A DNA stretch of 5,516 nucleotides from Oscillospiraceae bacterium (lineage in GTDB: Bacteria; Bacillota; Clostridia; Oscillospirales; Oscillospiraceae): assembly GCA_029065305.1 (NCBI GenBank), contig JAIEIQ010000299.1, positions 1-5,516 on the forward strand, given 5' to 3'. Below, piece after piece: positions 1-5,516 of this stretch (its first letter is position 1; every line of letters starts with the position of its first letter). The notes under the pieces were generated by a model. The model saw only the letters and a list, made by a program, of their open reading frames with translations. It was not told the origin of the DNA and ran no database searches. Made by a program: the position numbers and the translations under genes.

Positions 1-1121
1 TCATAGTTAAAGGGGATGTACTCGGCGTTGGCCTTCTTGGCCACCACGTCCAGGCAGATCTGCTTGATCTTCAGCTCCTCGCAGACGGTCTCAATGCCAG
101 GCAGGGTGCAGTTGAACTCGCTGAGCACCGCGTCGATGGCCCCGCAGGACAGCACCGCCTCGGAGATGTAGTTGTTGCCCGCGTGGCCGTCGAAGATCTC
201 GGTGTAGTGCTCGCCCCGGAGCTGGAGATCCTGGCCCACGCAGGTGCAGCCCACCAGCTTGAAGCCCTTGGCCCCGGCGGCCTTGGCCTTCTCCACCACG
301 TCCGCGTCCAGCAGCCGGTCCTGGATGTAGGTAAACAGGGAGTGCTGGTGGCCGGTGATGAGGATGTTGATGTAGTCGGGGTCAATGACGTTCATACCCA
401 CCGGCGCGGGACGGATGACCGGATCCCCCAGAACCACGTCGTTGAGCAGGTTGGTCAGCTGGAGGCCGTAGAGCCCCGTGGAGATGCCCAGGCGCAGGCA
501 GGAGACCAGCATCTCCACCGGGTCGGAGCTGAGGTTGGTGGAGGTCTTGACGATGTTGTTGAACACCTCGCCCTTGGCGCCGCCGGGCATGATGCCCAGC
601 TCCTTCCACTTCTTCACCCGGGGGGCGTAGGCCAGCTTCTCCACCAGCTCCATGGGCTCGTACTCGGGCCGGTACAGGTCGGAGAGCACCGCGTCCGCCA
701 CCTTCACGCACAGCTCGTACTTGTCCGCGCCGGTGACGCCGAAGAGCTCCGCCAGATGGTTCAGGGCCTTCTCGCTGCGGATCTTGTCCTTATGGAGGCC
801 GGTGTTTTTCAGCTGCCGGGCGGTGTTCTCCACCACGTGGATGTAGCACCCGGACCCGGCGGCTACGGCCCGCAGGAAATTCCGGGCCACGATGGTGTCG
901 GCGCTGGCTCCGCAGATGCCCCGGGGGGCGTCGGGGGTCACGCGGCAGGGGCCGTTGGCGCACAGCCGGCAGCAGACCCCCTGGAGGCCGAAGCCGCACT
1001 TGGTCTTCTGGCCCTCCACCCGGTGGTGGGCCGTCTCCAGGGGCAGGGAGCGGATATAGTTCTCCATGGGCTTATCCGCGCTGGGGCAGGTATTGCGGCT
1101 GAGGCAGTCTGTACAGCTCAT
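1..1121 (-). CDS. cooS: Anaerobic Ni-Fe carbon monoxide dehydrogenase catalytic subunit (CooS), N-terminal part, cut by window edge
   Basis: This enzyme interconverts CO and CO2 (CO + H2O to CO2 + 2H+ + 2e-) at a Ni-Fe-S C-cluster, either to feed electrons to ferredoxin or as the CODH partner of acetyl-CoA synthase. The frame is open from ATG at 1121 to the left edge, giving 373 codons of a usual 620-650. Seen directly: Cys42-x7-Cys50, matching the intersubunit D-cluster spacing, then Cys51, Cys54, Cys59 and Cys70, matching the B-cluster, including the stretch CCRLCANGPCR at 50-60. His258 (in TGHQH), Cys294 (in GCTCVGQ) and Cys338 (in FNCTLPG) fit the first C-cluster ligands; the remaining ligands lie outside the window. 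Extra cysteines occur at 3, 6 and 12. The segment at 89-102 (GSGCYIHVVENTAR) replaces the His-rich HSDHGR-type motif of the Rhodospirillum and Carboxydothermus enzymes. A TAAGGAGGA ribosome binding site at 1131-1139 lies 9 bases before the ATG. The preceding lipoprotein gene ends 51 bases upstream with no hairpin between. The family is certain; the role (Wood-Ljungdahl or stand-alone) cannot be decided here. Confidence 0.97.
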   Translation of the reverse strand, partial: MSCTDCLSRNTCPSADKPMENYIRSLPLETAHHRVEGQKTKCGFGLQGVCCRLCANGPCRVTPDAPRGICGASADTIVARNFLRAVAAGSGCYIHVVENTARQLKNTGLHKDKIRSEKALNHLAELFGVTGADKYELCVKVADAVLSDLYRPEYEPMELVEKLAYAPRVKKWKELGIMPGGAKGEVFNNIVKTSTNLSSDPVEMLVSCLRLGISTGLYGLQLTNLLNDVVLGDPVIRPAPVGMNVIDPDYINILITGHQHSLFTYIQDRLLDADVVEKAKAAGAKGFKLVGCTCVGQDLQLRGEHYTEIFDGHAGNNYISEAVLSCGAIDAVLSEFNCTLPGIETVCEELKIKQICLDVVAKKANAEYIPFNY

Positions 1122-1172
1122 AGGGGTTGTTCCTCCTTATGTTATGTTTTTTAATCGTCATCATTTAAAGCT

Positions 1173-2966
1173 TTACGCCTCCGGAAGCTCCTCCACGGCG
1201 GTGAAAAGGTACACCCCGCCCGCCGTCCGGCAGAGCCCCGTCAGGTCCTCCGCCAGGGCGAAACTGCTCCCCCGGCAGAACAGGGGCAGCACCGCCCCGT
1301 CGGAGAGCAGGATCGCCTCCGCGTCGTGGAGGTAGGCGTCCCGGGCGTCCAAAGCGTCCGGGGCCAGAGCGGCGGAGGCGCTGTCCATGAGGATGTCAAA
1401 CGCACTGCTGGCGTAGCCCGTGGGGCTCCGTCCGCTCCGCCACCGGTTGAGGAACGCGCCGGCGTCGTCCCGGGAAGCGGTGAACGCCTGCGCGGCCAGC
1501 TGGAAGGCGGGAACCGGCTCCTCTCCGCTGTCTCCGCTGCTCTCCCCGTCCTCCCTGCTCTCCGGAGGGGTCAGGGCGGCGTCGTACTCCTCCTGGGTGA
1601 CGGAGCGTGGGGTGACGGTGATGCCCAGCTCCTGCTGCCACATCTGGGAGAGGGCCTGGGCCGCTGCCCGGGCCTCCGAGGCGTCCACATAGAGGTACTC
1701 CACAACCGGGAAGGGCCGCTCCTGGCCGTACCCCGCCTGGGCCAGCAGGGCCCGGGCCCGGGTGCAGGCGGCGGCGTAGTCCTCTCCCCCGGTGGAGAGG
1801 GTCACTAGCTCCTGGGCGTGGGCCCGGAAGTCCCAGCGCCGGGGGGGCTCCTCCGGCGTCTCCTGGACCGGCGCGCCCCCCGGGATGGCGGGCTCCTCCA
1901 CCGGCTCCGGCTCCTCCTCGTCCCGCTGGCCGTAGTCGGCCACGCCGTAGGGCACCAGCCCCGGCGCGGGCCGCAGGACGGGGGCGTCCAGGGCGGCGGC
2001 AAGGGCCTCCTGGTCCACCGTCAGGCACAGGGCCTGCCGCACCTCCGGCACGTCGAAGGGGGCACGGCGGGTATTGAAGAGCACGCAGTAGGACACGGCC
2101 TCCGGCTCCGGCAGCCATGTCCCGCTGTCCCTCCGCTCCCGCAGGGCCGCGTCCGGCAGGTCCAGGACGAAGTCCAGCTCCCCGTTCTGGAGCTTGGCGT
2201 AGTCAGCCTCACCGCCCGACGCGGATACGAAGGTAATCACCTCCGCCCCCTTGGGGTTGGGGGTGTGGTAGGACGGATTTTTCTCCAGCCGGAGGCTCCC
2301 GCTTCCGGCGGAGGCCAGCGTATAGGGCCCGTTGGAGACCATGCCGGCCTCCGGCCTGCCCCACCTGCCGCTGTCCAGCAGCTCCTGCCGCAGGGGCATG
2401 GTGGCAGCTCCGGCGCACAGCTCCTCCAGAAAACCGGCGAAGCCGCCCTGGAGCGTCACCACAAAGGTCCCCGCGTCCGGGGCGGAGACCGCCAGCAGGC
2501 TGGGGTCCCCCGTCTCCTGGACCTCGTGATACCCGGCCACAATGGACAGCAGCTCCCGACCCGGCAGCTCGTTCTCCGGGTCCGCCAGCCGCCGCCAGGC
2601 GGCGGCGAAGTCCTCCGCGTCCACCGGCTCCCCGTCGGACCACTGGAGGCCCTCCCGGAGCTTGAAGGTGCAGGTGGCGCACCCGGCGTAGTCCGTCTCC
2701 ACGGTGTAGCTCTCAGCCTGGCCGGGGACCAGCTGGGCGAAGCCCTCGCCGCCGTCCCCCCAGGCCATCAGATTTTCAAAGAGATGGGCGGTCACTGTCC
2801 CGCCGGCCTTGACCGGGTCCAGCGTCTCCGGCAGCTCCAGGGCGGCGGTGAGGGTAAAGGGCTCCTGCTCCGGCTCCGCCGGAACGCCCTCCTGTCCGCC
2901 GCAGGCGGTGAGCAGCGCCAGCGCCGCCAGGGCCAGCATCAGGGCCGTTCTTCTCAGTTTCAGCAT
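1173..2966 (-). CDS. ABC transporter solute-binding lipoprotein, family 5 (OppA/DppA-like)
   Basis: This is a 597-residue lipoprotein of the extracellular solute-binding family 5, which captures oligopeptides or similar solutes for an ABC importer at the outer face of the membrane. The N-terminus has basic residues, a hydrophobic stretch and a lipobox LTAC with the lipidated Cys at 22. Family landmarks seen in order: LREGLQWSDGEPV at 103-115 followed by AEDF and AWRR, SNGPYTL at 211-217, FNTRRAPFDVPEVRQAL at 297-313, the AGYG segment near 411, and FLNRW at 505-509 in the late DP-x-x-FL-type region. Two acidic, Pro/Glu-rich stretches (about 347-376 and 467-485) look like insertions into the usual fold. 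The frame is open to 3044, but the ATG at 2966 has the ribosome binding site and signal peptide, so the longer start is rejected. The gene follows the helicase by 37 bases. No permease or ATPase gene is visible, so it is an orphan within this window and its substrate is unknown. Confidence 0.93.
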   Translation of the reverse strand: MLKLRRTALMLALAALALLTACGGQEGVPAEPEQEPFTLTAALELPETLDPVKAGGTVTAHLFENLMAWGDGGEGFAQLVPGQAESYTVETDYAGCATCTFKLREGLQWSDGEPVDAEDFAAAWRRLADPENELPGRELLSIVAGYHEVQETGDPSLLAVSAPDAGTFVVTLQGGFAGFLEELCAGAATMPLRQELLDSGRWGRPEAGMVSNGPYTLASAGSGSLRLEKNPSYHTPNPKGAEVITFVSASGGEADYAKLQNGELDFVLDLPDAALRERRDSGTWLPEPEAVSYCVLFNTRRAPFDVPEVRQALCLTVDQEALAAALDAPVLRPAPGLVPYGVADYGQRDEEEPEPVEEPAIPGGAPVQETPEEPPRRWDFRAHAQELVTLSTGGEDYAAACTRARALLAQAGYGQERPFPVVEYLYVDASEARAAAQALSQMWQQELGITVTPRSVTQEEYDAALTPPESREDGESSGDSGEEPVPAFQLAAQAFTASRDDAGAFLNRWRSGRSPTGYASSAFDILMDSASAALAPDALDARDAYLHDAEAILLSDGAVLPLFCRGSSFALAEDLTGLCRTAGGVYLFTAVEELPEA

Positions 2967-2972
2967 GAAACG

Positions 2973-2980
2973 CCTCCTTT
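2973..2980 (-). promoter_or_regulatory. Ribosome binding site that fixes the lipoprotein start
   Basis: AAAGGAGG on the minus strand lies 6 bases before the ATG at 2966. It decides against the in-frame upstream start at 3044, which would lie inside the helicase gene and would add 26 polar residues in front of the signal peptide. Confidence 0.85.
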
Positions 2981-3003
2981 CAGAGGATTGGGCGGCAGCG
3001 GCG

Positions 3004-4167
3004 TCATCTGTCCTCCGCCGGCACCAGCTCCCCTGCCTCGTCAAATTTGACGGGCTGGACCGTGTTGCCGGTGTGACGGGCGATGTTGTTCAGGCGCACC
3101 AGCCCCGGGTAGTCGCTGACCAGGGTGTAGGCCGCGCCCCGCCGCTTGGCCCGGCCGGTCCGGCCGATGCGGTGGACATAGTACTCGTTCTCATCGGGCA
3201 CGTCGTAGTTGATCACAGCGTCCACGTCGTCCACGTCGATGCCTCTCGCGGCCACGTCGGTGGCCACGAACACCCGCAGCTCCCCCCGGCGGAACCGGGC
3301 CATGACCTTCTCCCGCTTCTCCTGGGGGATGTCCCCGTGGATGCACTGGGCGTCCACGCCCCGCATTTGCAGCAGCTTGGCCACCCGCTCGGTGTTGCCC
3401 TTGGTGTTGCAGAAGATCATCACCCGGTCCAGGTGCTCCCGCTCCAGGATCCGCTCCACTGTGTCCACCTTCTCGCTCATGTTCACCTCCAGGCGGTACT
3501 GGAGGATATCGGGCTTGTTCTCCTCGTCGGCCCGGACGGTGATCTCCACCGCATCCCGCTGGTAGACCCAGGCGATGTCCATGACCTCCCGGCTGATGGT
3601 GGCGGAGAAGAGGCCCAGGTTCTTCCGCTTCTTCATCTGGTCCAGGATCTTCGTCACATCGTGGATGAAGCCCATGTCCAGCATCCGGTCTGCCTCGTCG
3701 AGGATGACGGTCTGGACCTGGTCGATGCGCACCGTCCGCCGCTTGAGGTGGTCCCCCAGGCGGCCCGGGGTGGCCACCACGATCTGGGGCTTCTTCTTCA
3801 GGGCGTCGATCTGCTTGCCGATGGGCTGTCCGCCGTAGAGGCAGACGAGGCGCACGCCGGGGCGGAACTGGGCCAGATCCCGCATCTCGCTGGTGATCTG
3901 CATCGCCAGCTCCCGGGTGGGGGCGAGAATCGCCGCCTGGACCTGGTCGGAGTCCTGGTCGATGTGCTCGATAATGGGGATGCCGAAGGCGAAGGTCTTT
4001 CCGGTGCCGGTGGGGGCCTTGGCGGTGACGTCCTGCCAGTCCAGCATGGGGGGGATGCACCCGGCCTGAATGGGGGTGGACACCTCGTAATGTTTCTTTT
4101 CCAGCGCCCGCAGCATCTCCTGGGACAGGCCCAGGGTGTCAAAGCGGACGCCCTGTGTGATTTCCAT
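3004..4167 (-). CDS. DEAD-box ATP-dependent RNA helicase, compact core form
   Basis: This is a 387-residue superfamily 2 RNA helicase that uses ATP to unwind short RNA duplexes and remodel RNA-protein complexes, usually in ribosome assembly, mRNA decay or cold adaptation. All core motifs are visible in order: Q motif (Phe9 and Gln34 in TPIQ), motif I APTGTGKT at 51-58, Ia PTRELA at 83-88, GG at 112-113, Ib TPGR at 133-136, II DEAD at 157-160, III SAT at 188-190, IV around IFCNT at 251-255, V ATDVAARGID at 302-311 and VI HRIGRTGR at 332-339. It should therefore be catalytically complete. The protein ends about 48 residues after motif VI, so it lacks the basic or RNA-binding C-terminal extension of DbpA-, CshA- or DeaD-type proteins; it resembles the minimal RhlE-like core. 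I cannot assign a specific orthologue. ATG at 4167 follows GAGGAAA (4175-4181) by 7 bases. The lipoprotein gene begins 37 bases after its stop. Confidence 0.98.
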   Translation of the reverse strand: MEITQGVRFDTLGLSQEMLRALEKKHYEVSTPIQAGCIPPMLDWQDVTAKAPTGTGKTFAFGIPIIEHIDQDSDQVQAAILAPTRELAMQITSEMRDLAQFRPGVRLVCLYGGQPIGKQIDALKKKPQIVVATPGRLGDHLKRRTVRIDQVQTVILDEADRMLDMGFIHDVTKILDQMKKRKNLGLFSATISREVMDIAWVYQRDAVEITVRADEENKPDILQYRLEVNMSEKVDTVERILEREHLDRVMIFCNTKGNTERVAKLLQMRGVDAQCIHGDIPQEKREKVMARFRRGELRVFVATDVAARGIDVDDVDAVINYDVPDENEYYVHRIGRTGRAKRRGAAYTLVSDYPGLVRLNNIARHTGNTVQPVKFDEAGELVPAEDR

Positions 4168-4208
4168 AGCTCTGTTTCCTCGTATCTGTCTGATATGTTC
4201 GGGAGGGA

Positions 4209-4222
4209 CGGGGCAGACCCCG
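4209..4222 (-). other. Small GC hairpin in the likely helicase leader
   Basis: CGGGG and CCCCG flank a 4-base loop, about 40 bases before the helicase start and downstream of the consensus -10 box. It would form in the 5' leader of the helicase mRNA. It is not followed by a T-run and is not a terminator. Its function is unknown and the structure is short, so it may be incidental. Confidence 0.35.
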
Positions 4223-4237
4223 CGCCCCTATTTTCCC

Positions 4238-4266
4238 ATTATATTTTTTCAGTTTACCATAAAAAC
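4238..4266 (-). promoter_or_regulatory. Possible helicase promoter with consensus -10 box
   Basis: A perfect TATAAT sits at 4243-4238 on the minus strand, preceded by an A-tract. The -35 position at a 17-base spacing (4266-4261, GTTTTT) is a poor match and overlaps the tail of the terminator hairpin. The predicted start near 4231 would give a leader of about 65 bases ahead of the helicase ATG. Location and -10 quality support it; the weak -35 limits confidence. Confidence 0.45.
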
Positions 4267-4297
4267 GCCCCTGCCGCAAGTCCGGCGGGGGCGTTTT
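4262..4297 (-). terminator. Strong intrinsic terminator (second of two in tandem)
   Basis: The arms AAAACGCCCCTGCCG and CGGCGGGGGCGTTTT pair over 15 positions with one G-U, around a 6-base loop. On the minus strand the stem ends in TTTT and continues with one more T. The AAAA/TTTT ends also make it roughly symmetric, so it could act in both directions. It separates the SH3-like gene upstream from the helicase. Confidence 0.85.
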
Positions 4298-4335
4298 CCG
4301 ATAAATTCAAAGTTTTTTCATTTTTTCCGGGAAGA

Positions 4336-4366
4336 AAACCGCCGCCCGAATGCCGGACGGCGGTTT
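4336..4366 (-). terminator. Intrinsic terminator (first of two in tandem)
   Basis: The arms AAACCGCCG and CGGCGGTTT form a 9-bp stem. A single C/A mismatch and three further CCG/CGG pairs close a 5-base loop. On the minus strand the arm ends GGTTT and is followed by TCTTCC, a weaker U-tract than that of the hairpin downstream. It lies about 170 bases after the stop of the SH3-like gene. Confidence 0.7.
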
Positions 4367-4396
4367 CCTTGATGGAGAAGATTGAGGAAAAACGAT

Positions 4397-4413
4397 ACAA
4401 CAGTTCAGGTTGT
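4397..4413. repeat. Short inverted repeat ACAAC-N7-GTTGT
   Basis: Perfect 5-base arms flank a 7-base centre, just downstream (minus strand) of the predicted start site of the internal promoter. In a transcript from that promoter it would form a small 5' hairpin. It is short enough to be chance. Confidence 0.3.
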
Positions 4414-4417
4414 TCCC

Positions 4418-4437
4418 CTAAACTGGTTATAGTTTAG
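4418..4437. repeat. Perfect inverted repeat CTAAACT-N6-AGTTTAG, possible operator
   Basis: Seven-base perfect arms flank a 6-base centre. The right arm contains the -10 hexamer of the promoter at 4431-4459, and the rest covers its expected transcription start. This is a typical place for a repressor to bind, but no regulator gene is in view. It could instead form a weak RNA hairpin. Confidence 0.4.
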
Positions 4438-4459
4438 CAGAATCCAGAACTTTTTTCAA
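4431..4459 (-). promoter_or_regulatory. Sigma-A-like promoter upstream of the tandem terminators
   Basis: On the minus strand TTGAAA (4459-4454) is followed by a 17-base spacer and TAAACT (4436-4431), with a TGC extended -10 directly before it. The -35 matches consensus at 5 of 6 positions and the -10 at 4 of 6. A transcript starting near 4424 would run into both hairpins before reaching the helicase. The promoter could therefore make a short RNA or an attenuated helicase leader. Confidence 0.45.
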
Positions 4460-4537
4460 TGTTCTATATTGCCTAAATTTCTTCCCCGCCAAAAACTCCT
4501 GTCGTGAGATGTGTCAAAATTCACGGCATATAGCCGG

Positions 4538-5329
4538 TCAGCGTTTCCTTTTCCGGAGAAGTGCCAGCAAAATCCCGCCGGTGGCAATCACCACGGCCCC
4601 TACCAGCGCATAGGGCAGAACTCCCTTGGAGGGGAATTGGGGAGGCTGGGCCGGGGTGAGATTGGCCTGCGACACCTCCCGGACGGGGAAGCCCGTGCCG
4701 TCGGGCTCGTCCAGGCAGAACCAGCCGTCGATCCGCCCGTACATATAGCCTACAAAGCCCCAGGTCCGGCCATCCTCATCCACAAAAATCTTGGGGACAT
4801 AGTTCCCGTTTTTGCCCATGAGGTTGTCCCGCACATCCATCATGTCCATTTCCATGGTCTGCTTGACCTCCGGCGCGCCGGGGTACTCGTAGAAATGTAC
4901 GGCCTCCGCATCCCCGCCGTAGTCCGCGAACTCGCCGTTATAGTCTGTGATGAGGGCCGCGTACTCCTCGGCGAAGCACTGAAAGTCATAGACCAGCTCC
5001 AGATGGTCCATAGGGACCCAGCCGTCGGTGTGTTTGCCGCCGTCCTCCCAGACAGTGATGAAGCCCCAGTCCTCATACTGCCAGTAGACCCAGAGGACGG
5101 TGCCGTTTTCGTACTGGCCCTGGACGGCGCTGCCGCCGGGGGCGTCCCATAGGGTCACGAAGCCCTCGGGGCCGTTGGCGTAGAACCCCCGGACAACAGG
5201 GGAGCATTCGTCCCGGTGGCGCAGGTAGAATTCATCGTCGCTGGGCTCCCAGAGAATGTCCGCGAAGGCCGGGGCCGTCAGCGAGGCGGCGGTCAGCAGA
5301 GCTAGACAGAGTATCCACAATTTTTTCAT
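4538..5329 (-). CDS. Exported SH3-like protein with C-terminal membrane anchor, function unknown
   Basis: This 263-residue protein has an N-terminal signal peptide (MKK, hydrophobic core, APAFA with likely cleavage after Ala23), a Trp/Tyr-rich acidic exported domain, and one C-terminal membrane helix at about 236-258 followed by the basic tail RKRKR. This predicts a cell-surface protein anchored with its tail in the cytoplasm. Residues 56-110 look like a bacterial SH3 domain: GFVTLWDAPGG, then GTVLWVYWQYEDWGFITVW, then GWVPMDHL. A second, partial SH3-like segment (TWGFVGYMYGRIDGWFCLDEP) lies at about 189-209. Such domains often bind peptidoglycan or other envelope ligands; that role here is inference. 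No catalytic domain is visible. The frame also allows GTG at 5332, but the ATG at 5329 has the better spacing. The gene starts 15 bases after the upstream membrane protein gene ends and is followed by the tandem terminators, so it is probably the last gene of that operon. Confidence 0.85.
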   Translation of the reverse strand: MKKLWILCLALLTAASLTAPAFADILWEPSDDEFYLRHRDECSPVVRGFYANGPEGFVTLWDAPGGSAVQGQYENGTVLWVYWQYEDWGFITVWEDGGKHTDGWVPMDHLELVYDFQCFAEEYAALITDYNGEFADYGGDAEAVHFYEYPGAPEVKQTMEMDMMDVRDNLMGKNGNYVPKIFVDEDGRTWGFVGYMYGRIDGWFCLDEPDGTGFPVREVSQANLTPAQPPQFPSKGVLPYALVGAVVIATGGILLALLRKRKR

Positions 5330-5336
5330 CACAATT

Positions 5337-5341
5337 CCTCC
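5337..5341 (-). promoter_or_regulatory. Ribosome binding site deciding between GTG and ATG starts
   Basis: GGAGG on the minus strand is 7 bases before the ATG at 5329 and only 4 before the GTG at 5332. The spacing favours ATG, making the product one residue shorter than the longest reading. The site lies just after the stop of the upstream gene, which fits translational coupling. Confidence 0.75.
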
Positions 5342-5344
5342 ATT

Positions 5345-5516
5345 TCACAGCAGATTGAGCATACATCCTACCCCGTAGGAAAAACCGTTGCACAGCAGGG
5401 AGAAGAGAAACGGCCGCTTCACCTCATCCGACAGCGCCCGCCAGCACCGCCACTCCACCAGCACCGCCGCCGCCTCCAGCGCAATGGTGACGGGAACCAG
5501 CCCCCACCCCCACAGC
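5345..5516 (-). CDS. Small membrane protein, C-terminal 56 residues, cut by window edge
   Basis: A frame open from the right edge ends in TGA at 5347-5345 and encodes 56 residues. It has two hydrophobic stretches (residues 1-20, starting LWGWGLVPVTIALEA, and 36-56, starting FLFSLLCNGFSYG) joined by a charged loop (VEWRCWRALSDEVKRP). This is the pattern of the last two membrane helices of an integral membrane protein. The stop is followed at once by the ribosome binding site of the SH3-like gene, 15 bases before that ATG, as expected for a real gene in an operon. I do not recognise the family with certainty. Small membrane proteins with an E-A-x-x-Y/V...KRP-x-x-x-S-L-x-x-N-x-x-S pattern occur in clostridia as uncharacterised proteins, but that is from memory. 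Confidence 0.8.
   Translation of the reverse strand, partial: LWGWGLVPVTIALEAAAVLVEWRCWRALSDEVKRPFLFSLLCNGFSYGVGCMLNLL

Noticed and set aside
183..1154. Long plus-strand open frame of 323 codons
   Set aside because: It is antisense to CooS, whose metal-cluster motifs are unmistakable. The translation is low-complexity (rich in G, V, L, H), as expected opposite a GC-rich gene.
1122..1172. Terminator or promoter in the gap before cooS
   Set aside because: There is no hairpin. The AT-rich stretch has only weak promoter-like hexamers (TTTAAA and CATAAC), not enough to call a promoter.
2967..3044. N-terminal extension of the lipoprotein to an ATG at 3044
   Set aside because: It would overlap the helicase gene, bury the signal peptide behind 26 polar residues and ignore the AAAGGAGG site 6 bases before the ATG at 2966.
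1818..4437. Long plus-strand open frames (1818-3050 and 2809-4437)
   Set aside because: They lie opposite the lipoprotein and the helicase, have no recognisable domain and no good ribosome binding site, and run into the terminator region. They are shadows of high-GC genes.
4489..4517. Perfect TTGACA (4517-4512, minus strand) as a promoter -35
   Set aside because: At 16-18 bases spacing the downstream hexamers (TTTTGG-like) do not resemble a -10 box.
4168..4537. Known riboswitch, T-box or small protein gene in the intergenic region
   Set aside because: I see no recognisable riboswitch or T-box core and no short frame with both a start codon and a ribosome binding site. Only the hairpins, promoters and dyads listed could be supported.

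Overview
The window is GC-rich DNA in which every gene lies on the minus strand, so transcription runs from high to low coordinates. Strong AGGAGG-type ribosome binding sites, a lipobox lipoprotein, clostridial-looking carbon monoxide dehydrogenase and helicase proteins, and GC-rich hairpin terminators all point to an anaerobic, high-GC member of the Clostridia. An Oscillospiraceae-like gut bacterium is a plausible but unproven guess. No tRNA, rRNA, CRISPR array, insertion sequence or phage gene is visible.

From right to left (the order of transcription): (1) 5516-5345, the last 56 residues of a small membrane protein that enters from outside the window. (2) 5329-4538, an exported protein with SH3-like segments and a C-terminal membrane anchor. 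It starts 15 bases after the previous stop and is probably co-translated with it. (3) 4537-4168, a 370-base AT-richer intergenic region with two tandem hairpin terminators, a sigma-A-like promoter upstream of them that overlaps a perfect inverted repeat, and a consensus -10 box just before the next gene. (4) 4167-3004, a compact DEAD-box RNA helicase. (5) 2966-1173, an OppA/DppA-type solute-binding lipoprotein, 37 bases after the helicase. (6) 1121-1, the N-terminal 373 residues of an anaerobic Ni-Fe carbon monoxide dehydrogenase (CooS), 51 bases after the lipoprotein gene and cut by the window edge.

Genes 1 and 2 look like the end of one operon (envelope proteins) closed by the terminators. 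Genes 4, 5 and 6 have short gaps and no visible terminator between them, so they may be read together, although their functions (RNA remodelling, peptide capture, CO/CO2 chemistry) do not form an obvious pathway. The CODH implies CO oxidation or CO2 reduction, perhaps within the Wood-Ljungdahl pathway; its partners would lie beyond the left edge. I see no clearly new system. The least explained part is the intergenic region, where a promoter reads straight into two terminators: this could be a small RNA or an attenuated leader of the helicase operon.
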